NCBI GenBank assembly: GCA_900472925.1
Contig: UCJU01000002.1
Location: 239,017-303,016, forward strand
Reading direction: 5' to 3'
From: Hyphomicrobiales bacterium
Lineage (GTDB): Bacteria > Pseudomonadota > Alphaproteobacteria > Rhizobiales > Rhizobiaceae
DNA: 64,000 bases
The notes under the pieces are model-generated. The model was given only the letters and a program-made list of their open reading frames with translations. It did not search any database and was not told the origin of the DNA. A program made the position numbers and the translations under genes. This document shows positions 27,622-36,696 of this stretch, in pieces (position 1 is the first letter of the stretch; each line of letters starts with the position of its first letter).

Positions 27622-28359
27622 TTAATTGAGTTTATCCGCCTTGATTGTATCGTTCTCCAGCCAGAGCTGGACGGCCTGACCGCGAAACTTTGGGTCGATA
27701 TCTTCGGCCACCTTGTAGACGCCATCGATGGCCAGCAACTCGGCCTCCAGCTTCTTGCAGAATATCCGCGCCGAAGCGTTGCCGAGCGAACCCGCCATGG
27801 CACGACCGCGCAGCGCGCCGTAGATGTGGATCGATCCACCCGCGATGACTTCGGCACCCGAGGCCACCGAGCCCACCACCGTGACATCGCCCTCTGGAAA
27901 GATGATCGACTGGCCTGAACGCACCGGCTCGCTGATCATCAAAGATTGCACCACGCTACGAATTTCCGTGACCGGTGGCGCTGAAACCTCTTCTGCAACG
28001 CCAGCAGTGGCGAGCGAAACCGGCTCCACATCGACGTCCGAAGCTGCCTTTCCACCCTTCAAAGCGGGCGGCATGCCCGGCTCGATCATCGATGGGCGCG
28101 CGCCTTCTATGCCCATGATGGCAACATTGCGCGAGAAAAGTTCGGCCAGAAGCGCTTTCAGCCCTGCCTTGTCGAGCTTCAGATCCGCAACATCCAGAAC
28201 CACCGGCCGTGACAGGAAGAACCCGGCCGACCGTGCCGCCAGATCATCGAGTCGCTCAAGCCATTGGTTCAGGGGCTGTTCGGGAGATAGCACGACCGCG
28301 AGAAACGAGCGGCCTTTGATACGGATTGAGCGTGAGGTGTCTGTTAGCACTTTGGTCAT
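27622..28359 (-). CDS. minC: Septum site-determining protein MinC
   Basis: A 245-aa FtsZ inhibitor. The N-terminal domain (about 1-105) begins RSIRIKGRSFLAVVLSPEQP and acts on FtsZ. A linker of about 35 residues is followed by the C-terminal beta-helix domain (about 140-235) with the signature DVTVVGSVASGAEVIAGGSI and HIYGALRGRAMAG, which binds MinD. First gene of minCDE; a CtrA-type box lies 44-59 bp upstream of its start. Confidence 0.97.
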   Translation of the reverse strand: MTKVLTDTSRSIRIKGRSFLAVVLSPEQPLNQWLERLDDLAARSAGFFLSRPVVLDVADLKLDKAGLKALLAELFSRNVAIMGIEGARPSMIEPGMPPALKGGKAASDVDVEPVSLATAGVAEEVSAPPVTEIRSVVQSLMISEPVRSGQSIIFPEGDVTVVGSVASGAEVIAGGSIHIYGALRGRAMAGSLGNASARIFCKKLEAELLAIDGVYKVAEDIDPKFRGQAVQLWLENDTIKADKLN

Positions 28360-28686
28360 CTTGGTAAAGAAATCATTGATAAATGAGGTACCGCAAATGT
28401 GGTTAACAAAGGGTTAACAAGCACGGTTTCGAGCAATAGAAATTAACTTGAAACGAGCTTGACATCGAAACGGGTCATGATCGCCATGGCGCTGAATTTT
28501 AAAGTGATTCTGTCGTGCAGGCCGAGGTCAGCATCCGGAAATCCCGCTCGCGCCCCGGCAAACCCGACGTCATCAGGAAGAAGAGAAAAATATTCTCATA
28601 AGCTGCATCTTTTTGCGGCTTTTTGCCGTTTAAACGCGCATGATTTGTGGGATGACACATCATTAGAAAATCCTGAAAGGAAGACC
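28360..28686. other. Divergent intergenic region between minCDE and the amino acid ABC operon
   Basis: About 327 bp with no convincing gene. It must hold the promoters of minCDE (minus strand) and of the binding-protein gene at 28687 (plus strand). The minC-proximal part contains the CtrA box. The rest includes an AT-rich tract at 28584-28625 but no site I can name. Confidence 0.6.
28403..28418 (-). promoter_or_regulatory. CtrA binding box in the minC promoter
   Basis: TTAA-CAAAGGG-TTAAC at 28403-28418 is an exact match to the alphaproteobacterial CtrA consensus TTAA-N7-TTAAC. It is 44 bp upstream of the minC start codon. CtrA control of min genes has been described in other Rhizobiales, so cell-cycle regulation of this operon is plausible. 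Confidence 0.75.
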
Positions 28687-29460
28687 ATGAGCTGGCTCAA
28701 GACAGTCACCACCGCCGCAGCCCTGAACGCTGCCATGTTCGCTCCAACATTTGCTGGCGAGAATCTTGACCAGATCAAGTCCGCGGGTGTCATCAAGATC
28801 GGCACCGAAGGGACCTACGCACCGTTCACCTTCCATGATTCTGCCAACAAGCTGGTCGGTTTCGATGTCGAAATCGGCGAAGCCGTGGCAAAGAAGCTTG
28901 GCGTCAAAGCCGAGTTTGTTGAAGGTAAGTGGGATGGCTTGATCGCGGGTCTTGATTCCAAGCGCTACGACGCTGTCATCAACCAGGTGGGAATCACCGA
29001 AGCCCGCAAACAGAAATACGCGTTTTCCGAACCCTACATTGCCTCCAAGGCCGTATTGATCGTCAGCGCCAAGAATGAAGACATCAAGGGCTTCGCAGAC
29101 CTTAAGGGCAAGAAGTCAGCGCAGTCGCTGACCAGCAACTTTGGCAAGCTGGCGACAGAAGCGGGTGCTGAGCTTGTCGGAACAGATGGTTTCGATCAGT
29201 CGATCCAGCTTGTTCTGACGGGCCGCGCCGATGCGACAGTCAACGACAGCCTGTCTTTCCTCGACTTCAAAAAGAAACAGGCAAACGCACCCGTGAAGAT
29301 CGTGGCTGAAAAGCCAGACGCCGACTATTCGGGCATCATAGTGCGCAAGGGTGACGACGATCTGGTTGTGGCCATCAACAAGGCTTTGACCGACATCAAG
29401 TCCGATGGCACCTACAAGACGATTTCCGACAAGTATTTTGGTCAGGACGTCTCCAAGTAA
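28687..29460 (+). CDS. Polar amino acid (cystine-type) ABC transporter substrate-binding protein
   Basis: A 257-aa SBP_bac_3 family protein from ATG 28687 (AAAGGAAG 4-5 nt upstream); a longer frame from 28459 is not a real extension. A signal peptide (TVTTAAALNAAMFAPTFA, cleavage near residue 20) precedes IKSAGVIKIGTEGTYAPFTF, and DAVINQVGITEARKQKYAFS is typical of cystine/polar amino acid binders (FliY/TcyA-like). First gene of a three-gene importer; a hairpin follows that could keep its level above that of the membrane parts. Exact ligand not determinable. Confidence 0.88.
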   Translation: MSWLKTVTTAAALNAAMFAPTFAGENLDQIKSAGVIKIGTEGTYAPFTFHDSANKLVGFDVEIGEAVAKKLGVKAEFVEGKWDGLIAGLDSKRYDAVINQVGITEARKQKYAFSEPYIASKAVLIVSAKNEDIKGFADLKGKKSAQSLTSNFGKLATEAGAELVGTDGFDQSIQLVLTGRADATVNDSLSFLDFKKKQANAPVKIVAEKPDADYSGIIVRKGDDDLVVAINKALTDIKSDGTYKTISDKYFGQDVSK

Positions 29461-29518
29461 GCTGACATCCCGCCTGTTTTCCTTCATGGAAATAGGACAT
29501 TATCGAGATAAAGTCATA

Positions 29519-29552
29519 AGTCCGGCGTTCAGCGCCGGACTTCGCATTTTTT
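29519..29552 (+). terminator. Attenuator-like hairpin between binding-protein and permease genes
   Basis: AGTCCGGCG (29519-29527) pairs with CGCCGGACT (29533-29541), a perfect 9-bp stem with a 5-nt loop, followed by TCGCATTTTTT. It looks like a leaky rho-independent terminator that would allow the binding protein to be made in excess over the permease and ATPase. Confidence 0.8.
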
Positions 29553-29564
29553 GAGGGGTTCGCC

Positions 29565-30245
29565 GTGCCGCATTGGCTTGAATTGATGATGGATTCCCTG
29601 CCGACACTGTTGTGGGCAGGCGTTAAATTCACCATACCACTGACATTGCTTTCATTTCTGTTCGGATTGACGCTGGGTCTTGCCACCGCCGTCGCACGTC
29701 TGTTCGGCCCTACCCCCTTGAGACTGCTGGCACGCTTTTACGTCTGGGTCATCCGTGGAACGCCACTGCTGGTGCAGCTTTTCGTAATCTTCTACGGCCT
29801 CCCTAGCGTCGGCATTTTGCTGGACGCGTTTCCAGCGGCCCTCATCGGCTTCACGTTGAATGTCGGCGCCTACACATCCGAAATCATTCGTGCTGCCATT
29901 TCGTCGGTGTCCAAAGGTCAGTGGGAAGCGGCATTTTCGACCGGCATGAACTGGCGTCAGGCCATGCAGCGTACGATTTTGCCGCAGGCGTGCCGGGTCG
30001 CTGTGCCGCCGCTGTCCAACACCTTCATCTCACTGGTCAAAGACACGTCACTTGCCGCTGCCATCACCGTGCCAGAGCTCTTCCAATCCGCCCAACGCAT
30101 CGTGGCGACAACCTATGAACCCCTCATCCTCTATATCGAGGCGGCAATCATCTATCTGGCGCTGAGTTCCGTATTATCGAACCTTCAGGCACGGCTGGAA
30201 AAGCGGTTTGCCCGTTATGGCGGCATGATGGAGAACAGCCAATGA
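29565..30245 (+). CDS. Polar amino acid ABC transporter permease
   Basis: A 226-aa HisM-type permease starting at GTG 29565 with GAGGGG 6 nt upstream; ATG 29586 is an alternative. About five transmembrane segments (for example LLWAGVKFTIPLTLLSFLFG at 13-32) and the amino acid permease motif AFYVWVIRGTPLLVQLF-like sequence RFYVWVIRGTPLLVQLFVIF. The EAA loop is AAFSTGMNWRQAMQRTILPQA. Its stop overlaps the ATPase start (ATGA). Confidence 0.9.
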   Translation: MPHWLELMMDSLPTLLWAGVKFTIPLTLLSFLFGLTLGLATAVARLFGPTPLRLLARFYVWVIRGTPLLVQLFVIFYGLPSVGILLDAFPAALIGFTLNVGAYTSEIIRAAISSVSKGQWEAAFSTGMNWRQAMQRTILPQACRVAVPPLSNTFISLVKDTSLAAAITVPELFQSAQRIVATTYEPLILYIEAAIIYLALSSVLSNLQARLEKRFARYGGMMENSQ

Positions 30246-30997
30246 TCGAGCTTTCCAATATCGAAAAGCGCTTCCGCGAAGCCGTCATCCTAAAAGACAT
30301 TTCGCTGACGTTCCCCGAAGGTAGCGTTACGGCCCTGGTCGGCCCTTCCGGCGGCGGCAAGAGCACCTTGCTTCGCTGCATCAATCTTCTGGAATTGCCG
30401 ACAGAGGGAACGGTGCGCATCGGCAACGACTCGCTCGCCTTCACCGCGGGCCGCAAGGTTCCGTGGCAGTCGATCCAGAAAATCCGTCGACAGACGGGCA
30501 TGGTGTTTCAGAATTTTCAGCTTTTCCCGCATCGCACGGCGATTGAAAACGTCATGGAAGGCCTGCTGATCGTTCAGAAATGGTCGCGTGAAAAGGCGAG
30601 AGATCGCGCCATGGAGCTTCTCACCAAGGTCGGCATGGCACACAAGGCCGATGCCTGGCCCGCCAATCTCTCGGGTGGGCAGCAACAACGTGTCGCCATT
30701 GCGCGTGCTCTTGGGCCATCGCCGCACGTGCTATTATGCGATGAGCCGACGTCGGCGCTGGACCCGGAGCTTTCGGAGGAAGTTGTGGATGTGCTTAGCA
30801 AGCTTGCCCGCGAAGGGACGACCATGGTCATGGCGACACACGACCTTCGTCTTGCCTCGCGCATTGCCAATCTCGTGGTCTTCCTCGAAGCAGGAAAAGT
30901 CGTGGAAACTGGTTCGTCCGACGCCATTTTCCGTGCGCCGGAACAGGAGCGAACACGCCGCTTCGTGTCCTCCATCAATGCGGCACAATCCCTCTGA
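30242..30997 (+). CDS. Polar amino acid ABC transporter ATPase
   Basis: A 251-aa ATPase of the GlnQ type. Walker A GPSGGGKSTLLRC (near 34-46), Q-loop MVFQNFQLFPHRTAIENV, signature NLSGGQQQRVAIARALG, Walker B VLLCDEPTSALDPE and H-loop MVMATHDLRLA are all present. Third gene of the 28.7-31.0 kb importer, overlapping the permease by 4 bp. It energises uptake of a polar amino acid, perhaps cystine. Confidence 0.93.
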   Translation: MIELSNIEKRFREAVILKDISLTFPEGSVTALVGPSGGGKSTLLRCINLLELPTEGTVRIGNDSLAFTAGRKVPWQSIQKIRRQTGMVFQNFQLFPHRTAIENVMEGLLIVQKWSREKARDRAMELLTKVGMAHKADAWPANLSGGQQQRVAIARALGPSPHVLLCDEPTSALDPELSEEVVDVLSKLAREGTTMVMATHDLRLASRIANLVVFLEAGKVVETGSSDAIFRAPEQERTRRFVSSINAAQSL

Positions 30998-31096
30998 CCC
31001 ATGACGAAATCGGCACACATGGCCGTAATAGACTGTTTTCAATTCGAGATTTCACGTCTAAGCCTAGTGTGACGACATTTGCATGAGGGAGGCTGC

Positions 31097-32629
31097 ATGC
31101 CGACGGTTCTTGAGGAAGTGGACGTACGCCGCGCACAAGCGAGATTGGGTGGCGGGCAGAAACGCATCGATGCCCAACACGCCAAGGGCAAGCTGACGGC
31201 GCGGGAACGCATCGAAGTCCTTCTCGATGAAGGCTCCTTCGAAGAATACGACATGTATGTCACCCACCGCGCGGTGGATTTCGGCATGGCCGAGCAGAAG
31301 GTCGCAGGCGATGGCGTCGTCACCGGGTGGGGCACCATCAACGGACGGCAGGTTTATGTCTTCAGCCAGGACTTTACCGTTCTGGGCGGCTCCCTTTCCG
31401 AAACCCACGCCCAGAAAATCTGCAAGGTCATGGATATGGCAGCACGCGTCGGTGCGCCTGTTATCGGCCTCAACGACAGTGGCGGAGCGCGCATCCAGGA
31501 GGGCGTCGCATCGCTTGCCGGTTACGCCGAGGTCTTCCGGCGCAACGCCGAGGTATCAGGCGTCATCCCGCAAATATCCGTTATCATGGGTCCATGCGCG
31601 GGTGGTGCGGTCTACTCCCCTGCCATGACCGATTTCATCTTCATGGTGCGCGATACCTCCTACATGTTCGTCACCGGACCGGACGTGGTGAAAACCGTCA
31701 CCAATGAAATCGTGACGGCGGAAGAGTTGGGTGGTGCGTCCACACACACCAGAAAATCATCCGTTGCCGATGGCGCCTATGAAAACGATGTTGAAACGCT
31801 GGAAGCGGTTCGTGCGCTTTTCGATTTCCTGCCGCTCAACAATCGCGAAAAAGCACCGACCCGCCCGTTTCACGACGACCCGGCGCGGCTGGAGCAACGT
31901 CTCGATACGCTGATCCCGGACAGTTCCAACAAGCCTTACGACATGAAGGAACTGATCCACGCGCTGGCGGATGAAGGCGATTTCTTCGAGATACAGGAAG
32001 CCTTTGCAAAAAACATCATCACCGGCTTCATCCGCCTGGAAGGCCAGACCGTTGGCGTTGTGGCAAACCAGCCAATGGTGCTCGCCGGTTGCCTCGATAT
32101 CGACAGTTCACGCAAGGCGGCCCGTTTCGTGCGATTCTGCGATGCCTTCAATATTCCAATTCTGACTCTGGTGGATGTCCCCGGTTTTCTGCCCGGCGTG
32201 GCTCAAGAGTACGGCGGTGTTATCAAGCACGGGGCAAAGTTGCTGTTTGCCTATTCGGAGGCGACTGTGCCGATGGTGACGCTCATCACCCGCAAGGCCT
32301 ATGGCGGCGCTTACGACGTGATGGCGTCCAAACATATCGGTGCTGACGTCAACTACGCATGGCCGACAGCGGAAATCGCCGTGATGGGTGCCAAGGGCGC
32401 GACGGAAATTCTCTATCGCTCCGAACTGTCCGACCCGGAAAAGATCGCCGCCCGGACGAAAGAATACGAAGAGCGTTTCGCCAACCCCTTTGTGGCGGCT
32501 GAACGCGGCTTCATCGATGAGGTCATCATGCCGCATTCCTCCCGCCGTCGCATCGCCCGCGCCTTTGCTTCCCTGCGCAACAAGCAAGTGACGGCGCATT
32601 GGAAGAAACACGACACGATTCCCCTTTGA
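31097..32629 (+). CDS. pccB: Propionyl-CoA carboxylase beta subunit (carboxyltransferase)
   Basis: A 510-aa carboxyltransferase of normal PccB length. ATG 31097 (GGGAGG 4 nt upstream) is preferred over a TTG at 31079. The acyl-CoA and biotin-binding halves show [40 protein letters not shown] and, in the C-half, [20 protein letters not shown] and [16 protein letters not shown]. With PccA it converts propionyl-CoA to (S)-methylmalonyl-CoA. It lies 10 bp before pccA in an operon. The downstream mutase scpA is 10 kb away, not adjacent. Confidence 0.97.
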   Translation: MPTVLEEVDVRRAQARLGGGQKRIDAQHAKGKLTARERIEVLLDEGSFEEYDMYVTHRAVDFGMAEQKVAGDGVVTGWGTINGRQVYVFSQDFTVLGGSLSETHAQKICKVMDMAARVGAPVIGLNDSGGARIQEGVASLAGYAEVFRRNAEVSGVIPQISVIMGPCAGGAVYSPAMTDFIFMVRDTSYMFVTGPDVVKTVTNEIVTAEELGGASTHTRKSSVADGAYENDVETLEAVRALFDFLPLNNREKAPTRPFHDDPARLEQRLDTLIPDSSNKPYDMKELIHALADEGDFFEIQEAFAKNIITGFIRLEGQTVGVVANQPMVLAGCLDIDSSRKAARFVRFCDAFNIPILTLVDVPGFLPGVAQEYGGVIKHGAKLLFAYSEATVPMVTLITRKAYGGAYDVMASKHIGADVNYAWPTAEIAVMGAKGATEILYRSELSDPEKIAARTKEYEERFANPFVAAERGFIDEVIMPHSSRRRIARAFASLRNKQVTAHWKKHDTIPL

Positions 32630-32639
32630 GGATACTCCC

Positions 32640-34643
32640 ATGATCTCAAAAATCCTCATCGCCAACCGTGGTGAAATTGCCTGCCGTGTCGTCCGCACGG
32701 CCAAAGCCATGGGTATCAAAACCGTTGCGGTTTACTCCGATGCCGATGCCAACGCGCTGCATGTGCGCGAAGCTGACGAGGCGGTTCATATTGGCCCTGC
32801 CCCATCCAACCAGTCCTATATCGTCATCGAAAAAATCCTCGACGCGATCAGGCAGACCGGGGCTGATGCCGTGCATCCCGGTTATGGTTTTCTGTCGGAA
32901 AATGCCCACTTTGCTGCAGCACTCGAAAAGGCTGGCATCATCTTCATCGGCCCGCCGGTGAAAGCCATCGAAGCGATGGGCGACAAGATCACCTCTAAGA
33001 AGCTGGCTCAGGAAGCCGGTGTCTCCACCGTGCCCGGACATATGGGGCTGATCGACACCGCCGATGAGGCTGCCGAAATAGCCTCATCCATCGGGTACCC
33101 CGTGATGATCAAGGCATCCGCTGGCGGTGGTGGCAAGGGCATGCGCATTGCCTGGAATGATGCCGAAGCACGCGAAGGCTTCCAGTCCTCCAAAAACGAA
33201 GCGAAATCCTCCTTCGGCGATGATCGAATCTTCATCGAAAAATTCGTAACCCAGCCGCGCCATATCGAAATTCAGGTGCTCGGAGATCAACACGGTAACG
33301 TGCTTTATCTTGGCGAGCGCGAATGCTCCATCCAGCGCCGCAACCAGAAAGTCATCGAAGAAGCACCCTCACCTTTCCTCGATGAAGCGACACGGAAAGC
33401 CATGGGCGAACAGGCGGTCGCCCTTGCACAGGTGGTGGGATATTATTCGGCTGGCACGGTGGAATTCATCGTGGATGGCGAGCGCAATTTCTATTTTCTT
33501 GAAATGAACACGCGCCTTCAGGTGGAGCACCCGGTGACGGAACTCATCACCGGCATCGATCTGGTGGAACAGATGATTCGCGTGGCCTCTGGCGAACCGC
33601 TTGCGTTCAGCCAAAGCGATGTAAAGCTTGAGGGCTGGGCCATCGAAAGTCGTCTCTACGCAGAAGACCCTTACCGCAATTTCCTGCCATCCATCGGTCG
33701 TCTCACGCGCTATCGCCCGCCGAAGGAAGGCACCCAGCCGGATGGCACCGTCATTCGCAACGATACCGGTGTCTTCGAGGGTGGCGAGATCTCCATGTAT
33801 TATGACCCGATGATCGCCAAGCTTTGCAGCTGGGGGCAGGATCGCACCAGCGCAATCGACGCCATGGGTGAAGCTCTCGACCGTTTCGAAGTCGAGGGCA
33901 TCGGCCATAACCTTCCATTTCTTTCGTCCGTCATGAAAAACCAGCGGTTTCGGGATGGACATCTGACGACCGGTTTCATTGCGGAGGAATTTCCGGACGG
34001 ATTTGCAGATGTGGAGCCGGATGCGGAGGCGGCAAGACAGCTGTCGGCCATTGCCGCAACCATCCACCACCGCGTCCAGACCCGCGCCGCGCAGATATCC
34101 GGCACCATCGGAAACCATCGCCGCATCGTCAACAATAACTGGGTCGTCTTACTGGGCAAGACGGAGCACGCTTTGTCGCTACAAACTGCGGATGATTCCA
34201 TCTCTGCGCAATTCGAGGACGGAACGACCTTGGCTATCGAAACCACCTGGTTGCCGGGGCAGACATTGCAGGTTTTCAATGTCGGTGGGCGCTCCATCGC
34301 GGTCAAGATCGAACTCTCCGCATCGGCCATCCGTCTTCGCTGGCAGGGCATGGACATGGTGGCCCGTGTTCGCACGCCGCGCGTTGCTGAACTGGCGCGG
34401 TTGATGCCAGAAAAACTGCCGCCGGATACATCGAAAATGCTGCTTTGCCCCATGCCCGGTGTGCTGACCAGCGTTGCCGTCAGCGAGGGAGACCAGGTTG
34501 AAGCCGGTCAGGCTCTGGCGACCGTGGAAGCCATGAAAATGGAGAACATTCTTCGTGCCGAACGAAAAGGACGTGTCAGCAAGATTTCCGTCAGCGCCGG
34601 AGACAGCCTTGCCGTCGATGAGATGATTTTGGAGTTTGAATAG
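32640..34643 (+). CDS. pccA: Propionyl-CoA carboxylase alpha subunit (biotin carboxylase/carrier)
   Basis: A 667-aa subunit. Biotin carboxylase occupies residues 1-445 ([23 protein letters not shown] loop [47 protein letters not shown]). A BT domain follows (about 450-590). The C-terminal carrier domain has VEAMKMENIL with biotin-accepting Lys633. It carboxylates its own biotin using ATP and bicarbonate and hands CO2 to PccB. Co-transcribed with pccB. Confidence 0.97.
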   Translation: MISKILIANRGEIACRVVRTAKAMGIKTVAVYSDADANALHVREADEAVHIGPAPSNQSYIVIEKILDAIRQTGADAVHPGYGFLSENAHFAAALEKAGIIFIGPPVKAIEAMGDKITSKKLAQEAGVSTVPGHMGLIDTADEAAEIASSIGYPVMIKASAGGGGKGMRIAWNDAEAREGFQSSKNEAKSSFGDDRIFIEKFVTQPRHIEIQVLGDQHGNVLYLGERECSIQRRNQKVIEEAPSPFLDEATRKAMGEQAVALAQVVGYYSAGTVEFIVDGERNFYFLEMNTRLQVEHPVTELITGIDLVEQMIRVASGEPLAFSQSDVKLEGWAIESRLYAEDPYRNFLPSIGRLTRYRPPKEGTQPDGTVIRNDTGVFEGGEISMYYDPMIAKLCSWGQDRTSAIDAMGEALDRFEVEGIGHNLPFLSSVMKNQRFRDGHLTTGFIAEEFPDGFADVEPDAEAARQLSAIAATIHHRVQTRAAQISGTIGNHRRIVNNNWVVLLGKTEHALSLQTADDSISAQFEDGTTLAIETTWLPGQTLQVFNVGGRSIAVKIELSASAIRLRWQGMDMVARVRTPRVAELARLMPEKLPPDTSKMLLCPMPGVLTSVAVSEGDQVEAGQALATVEAMKMENILRAERKGRVSKISVSAGDSLAVDEMILEFE

Positions 34644-34718
34644 CACTCGCCTTGTTTTACACAGACACCATGGACAGCTTTTCATTCTTGAATCAGCGTG
34701 AACACGATCATGCCCCCG

Positions 34719-35777
34719 ATGTCTGAAAACACTCGAATGAGATTGCGCGACATCGGTTTTCGCCCTGGTACATTCGAAACCGGCAAGCTCAACGCCATAA
34801 CGGATGTTGCGGGCGTACGTGTCGACCATTCGACGGTCAACGAGGGCGATACGATCAGAACCGGCGCGACCGCAATTCTGCCTCATGGTGGCAACCTGTT
34901 TCAGGAAAAAGTTCCGGCAGCGCTTGCCGTCTATAATGGTTTCGGAAAATTCACCGGCGCAACGCAGATAGAGGAACTGGGCGAGATCGAAACGCCTGTT
35001 GTCCTCACCAACACACTCGCCACCGGCCGCGCCATCGAGGCCATCAATCGCTACACCCTGTCACAGCCCGGCAACGAAAGCGTTGTTTCGCTGAATGCCG
35101 TCGTGGGCGAGACCAATGATTCCCGGCTGAACGATATTCGGGCCGGGCGTCCTACGATCGATGAAGTGACGCTGGCAATCCAAAACGCCCACGAAGGCAT
35201 GATAGAGGAAGGCTGCACAGGAGCAGGGACCGGTACGGTCGCTTTTGGCATGAAGGGCGGCATCGGCACCAGTTCGCGTGTCGTGCCTATAATGGGCGAG
35301 CGCTACACGATGGGCATCCTCGTCCAATCGAATTACGGCGGCAATCTTCTCGTCTGCGGCAAACCTTATGAAACACCGCAGCATCTGGACAAGGATGGTT
35401 CGATCGTCATCATCCTTGCCACCGATGCACCACTATCGTCGCACAATCTCAAGCGGCTGGCCGCCCGGTGTTTCGGCGGGCTGGCGCGCACTGGTGCGGC
35501 ACTGAGTAATGGTTCGGGTGACTATGCCTTGGCCTTTTCGACGGCGGACAGTGTTCGGCGGATGCCGCAGCGGCGCAAAGCCATTCATGCCTATCCCGAA
35601 ATTCCCAATGACATGATTTCGCCCCTGTTTGAAGCCGCCATAGAAGCAACGGAGGAGGCGATTTTGAACTCGCTGTGCATGGCAACCACCACGACGGGGT
35701 TCAACGCCGCAACCCGCAAAACCTCTAAAATCGACGCCATATCCATCGAAGCGCTGAAAGCGCTGCTTACCTCTTGA
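34719..35777 (+). CDS. P1 (S58) family aminopeptidase, DmpA/BapA-like
   Basis: About 352 aa from ATG 34719; in-frame GTG 34698 and ATG 34710 are alternatives, and none has a strong ribosome-binding site. The family is self-processing N-terminal nucleophile hydrolases, including L-aminopeptidase/D-Ala-esterase DmpA and beta-peptidyl aminopeptidases. Typical blocks: NAITDVAGVRVDHSTV (N-terminus), SLNAVVGETNDSRLND, and the cleavage/nucleophile region GMKGGIGTSSRVVP, with the catalytic Ser in GTSSR. It releases N-terminal residues from peptides, including D-residues or beta-amino acids. 16 bp before the D-amino acid transaminase gene, in one operon. Confidence 0.87.
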   Translation: MSENTRMRLRDIGFRPGTFETGKLNAITDVAGVRVDHSTVNEGDTIRTGATAILPHGGNLFQEKVPAALAVYNGFGKFTGATQIEELGEIETPVVLTNTLATGRAIEAINRYTLSQPGNESVVSLNAVVGETNDSRLNDIRAGRPTIDEVTLAIQNAHEGMIEEGCTGAGTGTVAFGMKGGIGTSSRVVPIMGERYTMGILVQSNYGGNLLVCGKPYETPQHLDKDGSIVIILATDAPLSSHNLKRLAARCFGGLARTGAALSNGSGDYALAFSTADSVRRMPQRRKAIHAYPEIPNDMISPLFEAAIEATEEAILNSLCMATTTTGFNAATRKTSKIDAISIEALKALLTS

Positions 35778-35793
35778 GATTAAAGGACCCATC

Positions 35794-36660
35794 ATGCCCA
35801 GCGCTACCGACCGCATCGTCTACCTCAACGGTGAATTTCTGCCGGAATCCGAAGCCAGGCTTTCCATCTTCGATCGTGGCTTTCTGTTTGGAGACGGCAT
35901 CTATGAGGTCACATCGGTGCTGGAGGGCAAGCTGATCGACAGCGATCTGCACATGGCGAGACTGGAACGCAGCGCCGGTGAAATCGACATCGCTCTGCCC
36001 ATCACCACCCAGCAGATCGTTGAAGCAGAGCGTCGCCTGATCAAGGACAACAATCTGACGGAAGGCCTGATCTACCTGCAACTGACGCGCGGCGCAGAAG
36101 ACCGCAACTTCCTGTTTTCAGACGATCTCGCCCCGACGCTGGTAATGTTTCCGCAAGTGAAAAAGCTTGTCGGCAGTCCCCAGGAAGCAACCGGCCTCTC
36201 CGTCAAATCCGTTCCCGATCAACGCTGGGCACGCCGCGACATCAAGTCGGTCTGCCTGCTGCCACAGGTCATGGCAAAGCGCATTGCCAAGGCGGAAGGC
36301 TGCGATGAGGCATGGATGATCGAAGACGGATTCGTGACCGAAGGGGCATCGTCCACCGCCTATATCATCACGGCCGACAACACGCTTGTCACACGCGGCA
36401 ACAGCAACAAGACGCTGCCTGGCTGTACCCGCCAAGCATCCCTGCAACTGGTCGCAGAAGCAGGTCTGACATTGGAAGAGCGTGCCTTCACGCTGCAGGA
36501 GGCATTGGATGCGCGCGAAGCGGCCCTGACAAGTGCAGGCAACTTCGTCATGCCGATTACCAAAATCGACGGCAAGCCGGTGGGCGACGGCAAGCCCGGT
36601 CCGCTGGTGAAACGGCTGCGCGAGCTTTACCTGGAAAACGCCCACCGCACGGCAATCTGA
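35794..36660 (+). CDS. D-amino acid transaminase (class IV PLP aminotransferase)
   Basis: A 288-aa class IV aminotransferase. The N-terminal YLNGEFLPESEARLSIFDRGFLFGDGIYE and the PLP lysine Lys151 in RRDIKSVCLLPQV match D-alanine/D-amino acid aminotransferases; EDGFVTEGASSTAYII and the phosphate-binding loop TLPGCTRQ are also family-typical. It moves the amino group between D-amino acids and 2-oxo acids. Co-transcribed with the upstream aminopeptidase, which fits use of released D-residues. A branched-chain or aminodeoxychorismate-lyase role is less likely given RRDIKS. Confidence 0.87.
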   Translation: MPSATDRIVYLNGEFLPESEARLSIFDRGFLFGDGIYEVTSVLEGKLIDSDLHMARLERSAGEIDIALPITTQQIVEAERRLIKDNNLTEGLIYLQLTRGAEDRNFLFSDDLAPTLVMFPQVKKLVGSPQEATGLSVKSVPDQRWARRDIKSVCLLPQVMAKRIAKAEGCDEAWMIEDGFVTEGASSTAYIITADNTLVTRGNSNKTLPGCTRQASLQLVAEAGLTLEERAFTLQEALDAREAALTSAGNFVMPITKIDGKPVGDGKPGPLVKRLRELYLENAHRTAI

Positions 36661-36668
36661 CGTTTTAT

Positions 36669-36696
36669 GGCGCTTGATCCTTTCAGATCGAGCGCC
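36669..36696. repeat. Inverted repeat between convergent transaminase and D-aminopeptidase genes
   Basis: GGCGCTTGATC (36669-36679) pairs with GATCGAGCGCC (36686-36696) with one mismatch around a 6-nt loop. It overlaps the last codons of the convergent D-aminopeptidase gene. There is no U-run, so terminator function is uncertain. Confidence 0.5.

Noticed and set aside
28459-28686. N-terminal extension of the amino acid binding protein
   Set aside because: The extension would bury the signal peptide; the ribosome-binding site and signal sequence support ATG 28687.
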